The translations under genes and the position numbers were made by a program. Positions 23,707 through 31,875 of a stretch of DNA of 64,000 nucleotides are shown here, piece by piece. Each line of letters starts with the position of its first letter. Positions within the stretch are counted from its first letter, which is position 1. This DNA comes from CAVPGP01 sp963704025 (GTDB lineage Bacteria > Actinomycetota > Thermoleophilia > Gaiellales > Gaiellaceae), in the NCBI GenBank assembly GCA_963704025.1, contig CAVPGP010000001.1:496001-560000 (forward strand), written 5' to 3'. The notes under the pieces are model-generated. The model searched no databases and was not told the origin of the DNA. It saw only the letters and a list, made by a program, of their open reading frames with translations.

Positions 23707-23728
23707 CATGACGGGGGACTGTCCCGGT
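23707..23728 (+). repeat. Dispersed palindromic repeat, copy 9
   Basis: CATGACGGGGGACTGTCCCG plus GT; it lacks one C in the right arm. The period between copies 8 and 9 is 48 bp, and each has a GGC/GCC-flanked left box (TTTCGGC). Confidence 0.85.
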
Positions 23729-23766
23729 GGCAGGCGACACGCCGCGCGTCGAACGCTTTCTCCCTG

Positions 23767-24078
23767 CTAATTGGCCTTTTCTACCACCAGCGTCAGACCG
23801 TTGACCGCCAGGATGCGGACGCGATCGCCTCGTTCGAGGTGCTCCGCGCCGTGGGCGCGCCACAGCTCGCCCTGGACGAAGACGTACCCGCCGTCGCGCA
23901 CCTCGGCCTCGGCGCCGATCAGCGTCTCGGCGCCGACCTGCGCCTTCCGGCGGCGCGACCAGCGCACCCAGAAGAGGCTCTCGACCACCTCGATCATCGC
24001 GCCGATCGTCACGGCGGCAATGCCCCAGGGGTGGGGCAGGACGAAGATCGCCAGGACGAGGGCGATGGTGAGCGCCAT
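23767..24078 (-). CDS. Short NfeD-like membrane protein
   Basis: 103 residues. Two hydrophobic helices (LTIALVLAIFVLPHPWGIAAVTIGAMIEV) are followed by an OB-fold-like domain (VGAETLIGAEAEVRDGGYVFVQGELWRAHGAEHLERGDRV split over about 48-88; RILAVNGLTLVVEK at the end). It is a second NfeD-type protein, without an SPFH partner nearby. It lies between the repeats and the Kelch gene. Confidence 0.8.
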   Translation of the reverse strand: MALTIALVLAIFVLPHPWGIAAVTIGAMIEVVESLFWVRWSRRRKAQVGAETLIGAEAEVRDGGYVFVQGELWRAHGAEHLERGDRVRILAVNGLTLVVEKAN

Positions 24079-24110
24079 CAGCGGCGCGCCAGGATCGGCA
24101 TCGGGAGACC

Positions 24111-25028
24111 CTAACCGGGGAGCTCGAGCGCCTCGTTCGCGTCGCTGACGAAGAGGCCGGGCTGCGGTCCGCCCGCGATGGAGTAGACGGCACGGCCGAC
24201 CGCCGCGACACCAAGCCCGTGACGGGGCGTCGGCAGATCCTGCACCCGCCGCCAGTGGTTGTCGGCGAGCCCGAGCGTGTAGACGGAGCGGATGGTGCCG
24301 GACGGGGCCTCGCCGCCGATCGAGACGATGGTTCCGCCGACGACAGCGGCACCCGTGCCGCCGCGCGGCTCCGGCAAGGGCGGCTCGAGCCGCCAGCGCG
24401 GCTCGCCGGGCTTCCACGACTCGACCAGATCGAGGTTCGTGTCGATGCCGGCCGTCCGGCCGCCGATCGCCCAGAGACGGCCACCTGCGGCCACCACCGC
24501 GAGATGCTCCCGCGGCGTCGGTGCGGGAACGAAGCGCCAGCGGCGCATGCGCGGCACGTACTCGAGGGCGCCGCGCGCGAGCCCCGACGGGCCGACACCT
24601 CCCACGACGTAGAGGCGTCCGCCGAGCACCGCGGCTCCTGCCGCGCCGCGCCTCGATGGCAGGGGCGGCAATGGGCGCCAGCTGCGACCGTCGAGCTCCA
24701 GCACCGTTCGGAGGGCTCGACCGCGGGCGACGTAGCCACCTGCGACGACGAGTTTGCCTCGCAGCGCGGCGGCGGACGCGTGGTTGACGCCGAAGGGGAG
24801 ATCGGGCAACCGTGACCACGTGTCTCCGGCCGGTGCGTACAGGTCGACTCGCCGCGACGACGACCCGTCAGCGACGTAGCCGCCCGCGACGGCGATCCCG
24901 TTGGCGACGGTGGCCGCGGCGACCTCCGTCCGCGGCACGGGCAGCGCCGCGCGCGGCTCCCAGGAGGACGCGAGCGCGTGTGCGAGCGCCAGGGAGGATG
25001 TGACTGCCAGCAGCTGTGCAGCGATCAC
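24111..25028 (-). CDS. Secreted Kelch-repeat beta-propeller protein
   Basis: 305 residues with a signal-like start (MIAAQLLAVTSSLALAHALA). Six Kelch repeats show the GG doublet preceded by hydrophobics (IAVAGGYV, LVVAGGYV, LYVVGGVG, LWAIGGRT, IVSIGGEA, VYSIAGGP), each with conserved Trp and Arg/Pro spacing. It predicts a six-bladed extracellular or periplasmic propeller with a binding role. No catalytic residues can be proposed. Confidence 0.88.
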   Translation of the reverse strand: MIAAQLLAVTSSLALAHALASSWEPRAALPVPRTEVAAATVANGIAVAGGYVADGSSSRRVDLYAPAGDTWSRLPDLPFGVNHASAAALRGKLVVAGGYVARGRALRTVLELDGRSWRPLPPLPSRRGAAGAAVLGGRLYVVGGVGPSGLARGALEYVPRMRRWRFVPAPTPREHLAVVAAGGRLWAIGGRTAGIDTNLDLVESWKPGEPRWRLEPPLPEPRGGTGAAVVGGTIVSIGGEAPSGTIRSVYTLGLADNHWRRVQDLPTPRHGLGVAAVGRAVYSIAGGPQPGLFVSDANEALELPG

Positions 25029-25037
25029 CCCACCAGC

Positions 25038-25063
25038 GTAACCGCCGCCGAGAGGCGGCCTCG
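25038..25063 (-). terminator. Weak hairpin after rplQ
   Basis: On the minus strand GCCGCCTCTCGGCGGC forms a short stem just past the rplQ stop. There is no U-run, so it is a weak or Rho-assisted terminator candidate for the end of the alpha operon. Confidence 0.4.
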
Positions 25064-25076
25064 ACGATCGGGTCGG

Positions 25077-25457
25077 CTACTGGGCGCCGCGAGCCGCGGG
25101 ATCGTGATCCACGAGCTCGAGGTACACCATGTCGGCGGCGTCGCCCGCCCGCGGGCCGATCTTGACGATCCGCGAGTAGCCGCCGGGGCGCTCGGCGAAC
25201 CGCGGCGCCACTTCGGCGAAGAGCTTGTGGACGACGTCCTTCGAGCGCAGGTAGGAGACCGCCTGGCGCCGGGCGGCGATGTCGCCGCGCCGGCCCAGGG
25301 TGATCATCTTCTCCGCGATCGGCTTGACGGCCTTGGCCTTCGCCTCGGTCGTCTTGATGCGGCCATGCTCGATCAGCGCACCGGCGAGGTTCGAGTAGAG
25401 CGCCTTGCGGTGCGCCGAGTCGCGTCCGAGCTTCTTGCCGGCCTTGGCGTGCCGCAC
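25077..25457 (-). CDS. rplQ: 50S ribosomal protein L17
   Basis: 126 residues starting MRHAKAGKKLGRDSAHRKAL, the conserved L17 start, with LIEHGRIKTTEAKAKAVKP and GGYSRIVKIGPRAGDAADM. L17 binds domain III of 23S rRNA. Last gene of the alpha operon, 8 bp after rpoA. Confidence 0.98.
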   Translation of the reverse strand: MRHAKAGKKLGRDSAHRKALYSNLAGALIEHGRIKTTEAKAKAVKPIAEKMITLGRRGDIAARRQAVSYLRSKDVVHKLFAEVAPRFAERPGGYSRIVKIGPRAGDAADMVYLELVDHDPAARGAQ

Positions 25458-25465
25458 CGGAGCTC

Positions 25466-26443
25466 CTAGTCCTCGCCCCGGAGGTTGAGACCGTGCGTCT
25501 GCAGGGTCTCCTTGACCTCCTCGATCGACTTCTTGCCGAAGTTCGGGATCGCGGCGAGCTCGGACTCGGTCTTCATGACCAGGTCGCCGATCGTCTCGAT
25601 GCCGACCCGCTTGAGGCAGTTGTACGACCGGACGCCGAGCTCGAGCTCCTCGATCGGGAAGTTCTCCATCCCGTGCGCGTACGACTCGACGGGGGCGCCG
25701 CCGTCGTCCGCGACCGGGACGCCCTCGCGCAGGACGTCGATCTTGTCGATGTCCGTGAAGATCGCGAGCTGGCGGATCAGGATCTCGGCCGCCTCTGCAA
25801 TCGCGTCCTTCGGGTTCACCGAACCGTCGGTCGTCACGTCGAGGCGGAGCTTGTCGTAGTCGGTCCGCTGACCGACGCGGGCGGCCTCGACGTCGTACGA
25901 GACGCGCCGCACGGGCGAGAAGATCGAGTCGACCGGGATGACGCCGATAGTGTGCTGCGGCCCGCGGTTCAGCTCGGCCGGAACGTAGCCGCGGCCGCGG
26001 CCGATCGTGAGCGTGATCTCGAGCTTGCCCTTGTCGGACAGGTTCGCCACCTCGAGCTCCGGGTTGAGGATCTCGAGATCCGCAGGCGCTTCGATGTCGG
26101 CGGCGGTGACGGGGCCGGCGCCCTTCTTGGTCAGGCGCACCTCGATCTCGGGGGAGTCGCCGTGCAGGATGCAGACGAGGTTCTTCAGGTTGAGGATGAT
26201 GTCCGTCACGTCCTCACGCACGCCGGGAAGCGTGGTGAACTCGTGCGCGACGCCCTCGATCTTCACCGAGGTGACGGCGGCGCCCTCGAGCGACGAGAGC
26301 AGCACACGGCGCAGCGAGTTGCCGAACGTGTAGCCGAAGCCGCGGTCCAGCGGCTCGATCACGAACACGCCCCGGAGATCGTCCACTTCCTCGTGGGAGA
26401 TCTTCGGGACCTGGAAATCCATCAAAGAGCTACGAACGGCCAT
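25466..26443 (-). CDS. rpoA: RNA polymerase alpha subunit
   Basis: 325 residues. The alpha-NTD carries the dimerisation helix GYTFGNSLRRVLLSSLEGAA; the alpha-CTD (about 250-318) has IEELELGVRSYNCLKRVGI and PNFGKKSIEEVKETL for UP-element and activator contact. ATG at 26441-26443; the Met eight codons in (MDFQVPKI) could be an alternative start. Canonical position between rpsD and rplQ. Confidence 0.98.
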   Translation of the reverse strand: MAVRSSLMDFQVPKISHEEVDDLRGVFVIEPLDRGFGYTFGNSLRRVLLSSLEGAAVTSVKIEGVAHEFTTLPGVREDVTDIILNLKNLVCILHGDSPEIEVRLTKKGAGPVTAADIEAPADLEILNPELEVANLSDKGKLEITLTIGRGRGYVPAELNRGPQHTIGVIPVDSIFSPVRRVSYDVEAARVGQRTDYDKLRLDVTTDGSVNPKDAIAEAAEILIRQLAIFTDIDKIDVLREGVPVADDGGAPVESYAHGMENFPIEELELGVRSYNCLKRVGIETIGDLVMKTESELAAIPNFGKKSIEEVKETLQTHGLNLRGED

Positions 26444-26464
26444 TCTTTCCTTTCCTAGCAGGCG

Positions 26465-27085
26465 CTACTTCGAGTAGAGCTCGACGATCAGCTGCTCCTG
26501 GACGGGAGTGTCGATCTCGTCGCGCTCCGGGAACTTGAGGATCTTGCCGGTGAGGCCCTCGTGGTCGGCCTGGAGCCAGGGCGCCACGGACGCCGTCAGG
26601 TCGGTCGCGTCGCGGACGATCTGCTCCGCGCTCGAGCCCGGCCGCAGGGTGACGATGTCGTCGGGCTTGACCTGGTAGCTCGGGATGTTCACGCGCCGGC
26701 CGTTCACGTGAAAGTGGCCATGGCGCACGAGCTGGCGAGCCTGTGCGCGCGAGGCGGCGAAGCCGAGGCGGTAGACGACATTGTCGAGCCGCGTCTCCAG
26801 CATCCGGAGCAGGTTGTCGCCCGTGATGCCGGTCTTCTGCGCGGCCTTCGCGTAGTAGGTGCGGAACTGCGTCTCGAGCAGGCCGTAGTAGCGGCGGGCC
26901 TTCTGCTTCTCGCGCAGCTGCAGCAGATACTCGCTCTGCTTGATACGACCGCGGCCGTGCTCGCCCGGCGGATAGCTCCGGCGCTCGACCGAGCACTTCT
27001 CCGTCAGGCAGCGCTCTCCCTTCAGGAAGAGCTTCATGCCCTCCCGGCGGCACTGCTTGCACTTGGGGGATGTGTCCCTCGCCAC
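26465..27085 (-). CDS. rpsD: 30S ribosomal protein S4
   Basis: 206 residues, GTG start with GGAAGGTGA upstream. The N-terminus has CKQCRREGMKLFLKGERC, whose cysteines form the zinc-binding type of S4. The S4 RNA-binding domain begins around LETRLDNVVYRLGFA (about 97). S4 initiates 30S assembly and often autoregulates the alpha operon. Its leader is a 166-nt structured spacer. Confidence 0.98.
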   Translation of the reverse strand: MARDTSPKCKQCRREGMKLFLKGERCLTEKCSVERRSYPPGEHGRGRIKQSEYLLQLREKQKARRYYGLLETQFRTYYAKAAQKTGITGDNLLRMLETRLDNVVYRLGFAASRAQARQLVRHGHFHVNGRRVNIPSYQVKPDDIVTLRPGSSAEQIVRDATDLTASVAPWLQADHEGLTGKILKFPERDEIDTPVQEQLIVELYSK

Positions 27086-27251
27086 TACTGGTCACCTTCC
27101 GACTGAATCGTGGGCGCCAGCCGCGAAATGCTGCTGTCGCAAGGACGCAGGGAGCGCTCGTAGCCGGAGGCTACGGGCGCGACCGAGGACGCCGCGACAG
27201 CAAGCATTACAGCGCCCTGGCGCGTGCGAGGCCGGCGGGAGGGGGCCAGCA
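27086..27251 (-). promoter_or_regulatory. Intercistronic structured element E1 (rpsK-rpsD spacer)
   Basis: 166 nt containing an extended hairpin. Outer arms are 27127-27140 and 27194-27208 (AATGCTGCTGTCGC with GCGACAGC-A-AGCATT); the inner hairpin is 27154-27180 (12-bp arms around GGA). Two GGACGC motifs (27143, 27187) face each other in the internal loop. On the mRNA it starts after the rpsK stop with a C-rich tract and ends with CACGATTCAGTCGGAAGGTG, which includes the rpsD SD. It shares its design with E2-E4. Confidence 0.75.
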
Positions 27252-27656
27252 CTAGACGCGCCTCCGCTTCTTCGGGCGCACGCCGTTGTGTGCCTGCGGC
27301 GAGACGTCTTTGACGCTGATGATCTCGAGCCCCGCGGCCTGGAGCGAACGGATCGCCGTCTCGCGGCCCGAGCCGGGGCCCTTGACGAAGACCTCGACCT
27401 TCTGCAAGCCGTGCTCCATGCCCTTTCGCGCGCACGCGTCGGCGGTCACCTGTGCGGCGAACGGGGTCGACTTGCGCGAGCCCTTGAACCCGGCCGAGCC
27501 GGCGGACTCCCACGCGATCACGTTCCCCTCCTTGTCGGTGAGGGACACGATCGTGTTGTTGAACGAGGTCTTGATGTGGGCCTGGCCGACCGCGATGTTC
27601 TTGCGGACGCGGCGACGGACGCGACCCCGGGTCGCCGGACGACGAGGAGGGGCCAT
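27252..27656 (-). CDS. rpsK: 30S ribosomal protein S11
   Basis: 134 residues. An Arg-rich N-terminus is followed by GQAHIKTSFNNTIVSLTDKEGNV and the C-terminal DVSPQAHNGVRPKKRRRV typical of S11. It forms the platform of the 30S subunit near the Shine-Dalgarno helix. It directly follows rpsM. Confidence 0.98.
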   Translation of the reverse strand: MAPPRRPATRGRVRRRVRKNIAVGQAHIKTSFNNTIVSLTDKEGNVIAWESAGSAGFKGSRKSTPFAAQVTADACARKGMEHGLQKVEVFVKGPGSGRETAIRSLQAAGLEIISVKDVSPQAHNGVRPKKRRRV

Positions 27657-28031
27657 CTACTTCGCCTTCTTCCCGCGGCCGACGGTCTTCTTCGGGCCCT
27701 TGCGCGTGCGCGCGTTCGTCTTCGTCCGCTGCCCGTTCACGGGGAGGCCGCGACGGTGGCGGATACCGCGATACGAGCCGATCTCGCCGAGGCGCTTGAT
27801 CGCCTGGGTGCGTTCACGGCGAAGGTCGCCCTCGACCTGGAGCTGCGAGTCGATGTACTCGCGGAGCTTCGTCACCTCGTCGTCGGTCAGGTCCTTGACC
27901 TTCTCGTCGCACGAGAGACCGAGGTCGGTGCAGATCTTCTTCGCGGTCGACTGGCCGATCCCGTAGATGTAGGTGAGGCCGATCTCGAGCCGCTTCTGGT
28001 TGGGCAGGTTGACGCCGGCGATGCGGGCCAT
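27657..28031 (-). CDS. rpsM: 30S ribosomal protein S13
   Basis: 124 residues: MARIAGVNLPNQKRLEIGLTYI split at residue 20, then GIGQSTAKKI, GEIGSYRGIRHRRGLPVNGQ and TKTNARTRKGPKKTV. It contacts the P-site tRNA and bridge B1 in the 30S head. Its ATG shares one base with the rpmJ stop (TGATG). Confidence 0.98.
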   Translation of the reverse strand: MARIAGVNLPNQKRLEIGLTYIYGIGQSTAKKICTDLGLSCDEKVKDLTDDEVTKLREYIDSQLQVEGDLRRERTQAIKRLGEIGSYRGIRHRRGLPVNGQRTKTNARTRKGPKKTVGRGKKAK

Positions 28032-28144
28032 CAGCCCTGCCTCTGCTTGTGGCGCGGATTGGTGCAGATGACCATGGTGCGGCCGTGCCGCTTGATGACG
28101 CGGCAGCGCTCACACATGGGCTTCACGGACGGACGAACTTTCAA
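28031..28144 (-). CDS. rpmJ: 50S ribosomal protein L36
   Basis: 37 residues, TTG start: LKVRPSVKPMCERCRVIKRH, then GRTMVICTNPRHKQRQG. The zinc-binding C-x2-C ... C ... H set is present (CERC, C in VICTNP, H in PRHKQ). Too short for many ORF finders. It sits between infA and rpsM as in most bacteria. Confidence 0.97.
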   Translation of the reverse strand: MKVRPSVKPMCERCRVIKRHGRTMVICTNPRHKQRQG

Positions 28145-28165
28145 GACGCTCTCTTTCCTTCGTTC

Positions 28166-28390
28166 TCACGGGCGGTGCCTGTAGGTGATCCGGCCTCGGG
28201 TCAGGTCATACGGGGACAGCTCCACCTTGACCCGGTCTCCCGGGAGTATGCGGATGTAGTGCTTGCGCATCTTCCCGGAGATCTTGGCGAGCACGTCATG
28301 GCCTCCATCGACCCGAACGCGGAACGTCACGCTCGGCAGGGCCTCGACGACCTCACCCTCGACCTCGATCTTCTCCTCTTTGACAGCCGT
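28166..28390 (-). CDS. infA: Translation initiation factor IF-1, non-canonical start
   Basis: 74 residues of typical IF-1 OB fold (KEEKIEVEGEVVEALPSV, VLAKISGKMRKHYIRILPGD, VELSPYDLTRGRITYR). The frame contains no ATG, GTG, TTG or CTG between an upstream TAG and the conserved sequence. The best start is ACG at 28388-28390, eight bases after GAGGAG, giving AVKEEKIEVEG as in orthologues that begin with ATG. An intrinsic terminator separates it from map. The start could be genuine (compare infC, which often uses AUU) or a base error. Confidence 0.93.
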   Translation of the reverse strand, partial: TAVKEEKIEVEGEVVEALPSVTFRVRVDGGHDVLAKISGKMRKHYIRILPGDRVKVELSPYDLTRGRITYRHRP

Positions 28391-28425
28391 TGTGAAAACT
28401 CCTCGATTGCAGGTGATTGCAGCAG

Positions 28426-28451
28426 AAAAAGGACGCGGCGCGCACGCCGCG
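28426..28451 (-). terminator. Intrinsic terminator between map and infA
   Basis: On the minus strand: CGCGGCG-TGCG-CGCCGCG followed by TCCTTTTT. A perfect 7-bp GC stem with a U-rich tail, 36 bp before the infA start. It should reduce read-through from the spc operon into infA and the alpha operon, so a promoter may lie just downstream. Confidence 0.8.
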
Positions 28452-28456
28452 AGGGC

Positions 28457-29227
28457 CTATCGTAGCAAAGACGCCTTGGCACCCGTCAGCACCCGCGGGC
28501 CACCCTCGGTGATGGCCACGGTGTGCTCGAAATGGGCGGCGAGCGAGCCGTCGGCGGTCGAGATCGACCATTCGTCGTCGTGAACGTAGATCTCCGGCCC
28601 GCCCGCCGTGATCATCGGCTCGATCGCGAGCGTCATGCCCTCGCGGAGCTCCGGGCCTCGGTGGGCCGGGTTGGAGACGAAGTTCGGGATCTGCGGCTCC
28701 TCGTGCATCGAGCGGCCGACACCGTGGCCGACGAGGCTGCGGATCACGGAGAAGCCCGCCTCCTCGGTGGCGCGCTGGACCGCCTCGGAGATGTCGCCGA
28801 TCTGACGGCCGAGCGTCGCCTGCTCGATGCCGGCCCAAAGCGCCGCCTGGCAGACCTCGAGCAGCCGCTGGGCGTCGTCGGAGACCTCCTCGACGGGGTA
28901 CGTCCACGCGGAGTCCGCGACGTAGCCGTCGAGCGTGACACCGACGTCGAGCGAGAGGATGTCGCCCGGCTGCAGCTCGTACGGGCCGGGGATCCCGTGC
29001 ACCACCATCTCGTTCGGCGACGCGCAGATCGCCGCCGGATAGCCCTTGTAGCCGAGGAAGGTCGGGACGCCGCCGTGCGAGCGGATGAACTCGTGCGCGA
29101 TCCGGTCGAGCTCGGCCGTCGTCACGCCCGGGCGGATCTCGCGCTCCAGCAGGGCGAGGGTCTCCGCGACGACCGTGCCGGCACGGTCCATCGTCTCGAT
29201 CTCGGCCTGGCTCTTGCGGATGATCAT
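28457..29227 (-). CDS. map: Methionine aminopeptidase, type I
   Basis: 256 residues. Metal ligands are visible in LSLDVGVTLDGYVADSAWTY (two Asp), GHGVGRSMHEEP (His), TLAIEPMIT (Glu) and FEHTVAI (Glu). It removes the initiator Met from nascent proteins. Its ATG overlaps the adk stop region (end at 29227), consistent with the secY-adk-map order. Confidence 0.97.
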   Translation of the reverse strand: MIIRKSQAEIETMDRAGTVVAETLALLEREIRPGVTTAELDRIAHEFIRSHGGVPTFLGYKGYPAAICASPNEMVVHGIPGPYELQPGDILSLDVGVTLDGYVADSAWTYPVEEVSDDAQRLLEVCQAALWAGIEQATLGRQIGDISEAVQRATEEAGFSVIRSLVGHGVGRSMHEEPQIPNFVSNPAHRGPELREGMTLAIEPMITAGGPEIYVHDDEWSISTADGSLAAHFEHTVAITEGGPRVLTGAKASLLR

Positions 29228-29820
29228 CAGGCCGCGTCCTCGGTCTGGCTCAGCGCCTGCTGGACCTCCGCGTAGACCTCGTCGACCGAGCGCTCCGCGT
29301 GCAGGGGCACGAGCTTGCCCGTCGCGCGGTAGTGCTCGACGATCGGCTCCGTCTCCTCGTGGTAGATCTGAAGCCGCCGGTCGATCACCTCTGGTGTGTC
29401 ATCGGGCCGGTTCTCGTCCACGGCGCGCTTCGCCATGCGCCCGCGAGCCACGTCGTCCGGGAGGTCGAAGAAGAGAATCGCGCCGAGGCCGCGCCCGATC
29501 TCGTCGAGCATGGCGTCCAACGCGTCCGCCTGGGCGATGTTGCGCGGGAAGCCGTCGAGCACGAAGCCCTGCTCCGCATCCGGCTCGGAGAGCCGCTCGC
29601 GGATCAGCGCGACGGTCAGCTCGTCCGGCACGAGCTCGCCCGAGGCGAGGACCGGCTCGACGAGCCTGCCGAGCTCGGTCTGCGCGGCGATCGCGGCGCG
29701 GAACATGTCGCCGGTCGACACGTGGGGAATCCCGTAGTCGGCGGCGATCCGCTTCGCCTGCGTCCCCTTGCCGGCGCCCTGCGGGCCGAGAACCAGGAGG
29801 TTCACCTCAAGCTGGCCCAA
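29227..29820 (-). CDS. adk: Adenylate kinase (short-lid type)
   Basis: 197 residues. P-loop GPQGAGKGTQAKR, HVSTGDMFR, VLDGFPRNIAQADAL and RPDDTPEVIDRRLQIY. The lid is the short form without the zinc-finger insertion, as in other actinobacteria. The first codon used is TTG at 29820; an in-frame GTG (VNLLVLGPQ) five codons later is equally possible. It converts AMP and ATP to ADP. Confidence 0.96.
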   Translation of the reverse strand: MGQLEVNLLVLGPQGAGKGTQAKRIAADYGIPHVSTGDMFRAAIAAQTELGRLVEPVLASGELVPDELTVALIRERLSEPDAEQGFVLDGFPRNIAQADALDAMLDEIGRGLGAILFFDLPDDVARGRMAKRAVDENRPDDTPEVIDRRLQIYHEETEPIVEHYRATGKLVPLHAERSVDEVYAEVQQALSQTEDAA

Positions 29821-29840
29821 CTGAGGAGAAGCAGGGCACG

Positions 29841-31094
29841 CTACTTCAGGAAGCCTTCGTAGGAGCGCATCATCATCTGCGACTCCATCTGGCGCATCGT
29901 GTCGAGTGCAACGCCGACCACGATCAGCACGGAGGTGCCGCCGAGGGCGCGGGAAGTGGCCTGCGAGAAGCCGCCGTAGCGGATGAAGAGGCTCGGCAGA
30001 ATCGCGACCAGCGCCAGGTAGATCGATCCCGGCAGCGTCAGCCGCGTCAGCACGCGGTCGAGGTACTGCGCGGTGGGCGGGCCGGGCCGGATGCCCGGGA
30101 TGTAGCCCCCGTGCTTGCGTAGGTTGTCCGCCTGGTCGACCGGGTTGAACTGGACCGCCGTGTAGAAGTAGGTGAAGATGATGATCAGCGCGCCTTCCAT
30201 CAGCAGGTAGGTGAGGCTCGACGCCTGGAAGTGCCGGTTGATGAAGGTCTGCGTCTGCGGGAAGAACTGCCCGATCGTCGGCGGGAAGGCCATCACGGCT
30301 GCGGCGAAGATGACCGGGATGACGCCGGCCATGTTGACGCGCAGCGGCATGTAGGTGGCGCCGCCCGCGGTCATGCGGCGGCCCACCATCCGCTTCGCGT
30401 ACTGGATCGGGATCCGGCGCTGGCCCTCCTGGACGTAGACGACTGCGAACACGATCCCGAGGGCGACGAGCGGGAAGAAGAGCTTCTCCATCGGCCCGCC
30501 GTTGATCCAGGCCTGCACGCCGGCGGGGGCGCTCGTGAGGATCGAGGCGAAGATCAGGAGCGAGATGCCGTTGCCGATCCCGCGCTTCGTGATCAGCTCG
30601 CCCATGTACATGAGGAGCGTCGTGCCGGCGGTCAGCGTCAGCACGATCAGCACGAGACGGCCGGCGTTCGTGTTCAGGGCGCCCTCGCGGTTGAAGAGGT
30701 ACCCGTACCCGGCGGCTTGCGCGGCCGCGAGGGCGACGGTCAGGTAGCGCGTGTACTGGTTGATCTTGGCGGTGCCGGCCTCACCCTCCTTCTGCAGCTG
30801 CTCGAGCCTCGGCACGACGACCGTCATCAGCTGCAGGATGATCGACGCCGTCACGTACGGCATGATCCCGAGCGCGAAGATCGAGAAGCGCGAGAGCGCG
30901 GAGCCGGAGAACAGGTTGAGCAGGCCGAGCACTGTGCCGCCCTGGCCGTTGAAGTAGCCCTCGATCGTCTTCGAGTCGACACCGGGCGCGGGCATCCACG
31001 AGCCGAGGCGGTAGAGCCCGAGGATCGCGGCCGTGAAGAGCACGCGGCGCCGAAGCTCGGGGACCCGCCAGGCGTTGCCGAGCCAGGAGAACAC
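29841..31094 (-). CDS. secY: Protein translocase subunit SecY
   Basis: 417 residues with ten membrane helices. Recognisable are the first helix region RRRVLFTAAILGLYRLGSW, the plug and lateral-gate area (FSGSALSRFSIFALGIMPYVTASIILQL divided over about 62-89), RGIGNGISLLIFASIL and cytoplasmic loop GQRRIPIQYAKR. Central pore of the Sec translocon. It overlaps rplO by one base. Confidence 0.97.
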   Translation of the reverse strand: MFSWLGNAWRVPELRRRVLFTAAILGLYRLGSWMPAPGVDSKTIEGYFNGQGGTVLGLLNLFSGSALSRFSIFALGIMPYVTASIILQLMTVVVPRLEQLQKEGEAGTAKINQYTRYLTVALAAAQAAGYGYLFNREGALNTNAGRLVLIVLTLTAGTTLLMYMGELITKRGIGNGISLLIFASILTSAPAGVQAWINGGPMEKLFFPLVALGIVFAVVYVQEGQRRIPIQYAKRMVGRRMTAGGATYMPLRVNMAGVIPVIFAAAVMAFPPTIGQFFPQTQTFINRHFQASSLTYLLMEGALIIIFTYFYTAVQFNPVDQADNLRKHGGYIPGIRPGPPTAQYLDRVLTRLTLPGSIYLALVAILPSLFIRYGGFSQATSRALGGTSVLIVVGVALDTMRQMESQMMMRSYEGFLK

Positions 31095-31696
31095 TAGGCC
31101 TCCTCGGTCTCCTCGGTCTCCTCAGCGGGCTCGTCGCCTGCAGGCGAACCTCCCGGCTCCCCCGAAGCCCCCTCAACCGGTCCACGCTTCGCGCGGACAG
31201 GCCGCTTCGCCTTCGGCTCGCGCAGCAAGGTCACGGTGCCGCCTGCGCCCTCGATCTTCTCGCGGGCGCCGGCCGAGACGGCGTGCGCGACGACGGTCAG
31301 CTTCACGGTCAGCTCGCCCTTGCCGAGGATCTTGACGTCCTTGCGCACACTGCGGATCAGGCCCGCCTCCTTCAGCAGCTCCGGCGTCACCTCGGTGCCC
31401 GCCTCGAAGCGGGCGAGCGCAGAGACGTTCACCGGCTGCGAGTACGTGCGGAACGGTCCGATCGGCATCGCGTCCGCGGAGGTCGAGCCGCGCTGCTTGC
31501 CGACGCGCATGTAGAGCGGCATCTGGCCGCCCTCGAAGCCGGCGCGCATCTTGTTCGAGCCCGAGCGCGACTTCTGGCCCTTGATCCCGCGGCCGGAATA
31601 GCGGCCCTTGCCCGAGCCCAGGCCGCGGCCCACGCGCTTCCGGTCCTTGCGCGCCTGCGCGGGCTTGAGATTCGAGAGATTGAGCTCGTCGGCCAC
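31094..31696 (-). CDS. rplO: 50S ribosomal protein L15 with acidic C-terminal tail
   Basis: 200 residues, GTG start. The core (1 to about 160) has KRVGRGLGSGKGRYSGRGIK, FEGGQMPLYMRVGKQRG and VKILGKGELTVKLTV. L15 is normally about 145-150 residues; here a basic linker (KAKRPVRAKRG) and a Glu/Pro/Gly tail ending EETEETEEA are added. It overlaps rpmD (TAGTG) and secY by one base each. Confidence 0.97.
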   Translation of the reverse strand: MADELNLSNLKPAQARKDRKRVGRGLGSGKGRYSGRGIKGQKSRSGSNKMRAGFEGGQMPLYMRVGKQRGSTSADAMPIGPFRTYSQPVNVSALARFEAGTEVTPELLKEAGLIRSVRKDVKILGKGELTVKLTVVAHAVSAGAREKIEGAGGTVTLLREPKAKRPVRAKRGPVEGASGEPGGSPAGDEPAEETEETEEA

Positions 31697-31875
31697 TACG
31701 TCTCCTCCACCTTCACCAGATGACGCACCTTGCGAAGCATGCCTGCCGTGACCTGGTTGTCGTCGTGCTCGGCGCTGCGGCCGATCTTGCCGAGGCCGAG
31801 CGCGCGCAGCGTGCCGCGATGGCGGCCCGTCTGGCCGATCTGACTCTTGACCTGGGTGATCCTAAGCTTCGCCAT
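31696..31875 (-). CDS. rpmD: 50S ribosomal protein L30
   Basis: 59 residues: MAKLRITQVKSQIGQTGRHR, then GTLRALGLGKIGRSAEHDDN and QVTAGMLRKVRHLVKVEET. Standard bacterial L30 length and sequence. It overlaps the rpsE 3' end by 14 nt and the rplO start by one base. Confidence 0.97.
   Translation of the reverse strand: MAKLRITQVKSQIGQTGRHRGTLRALGLGKIGRSAEHDDNQVTAGMLRKVRHLVKVEET

Noticed and set aside
88..23728. Recurrent peptide MTGDCPRS as a possible small protein
   Set aside because: It is only the translation of the dispersed palindrome in one frame; flanking codons differ at every site and no SD is kept.
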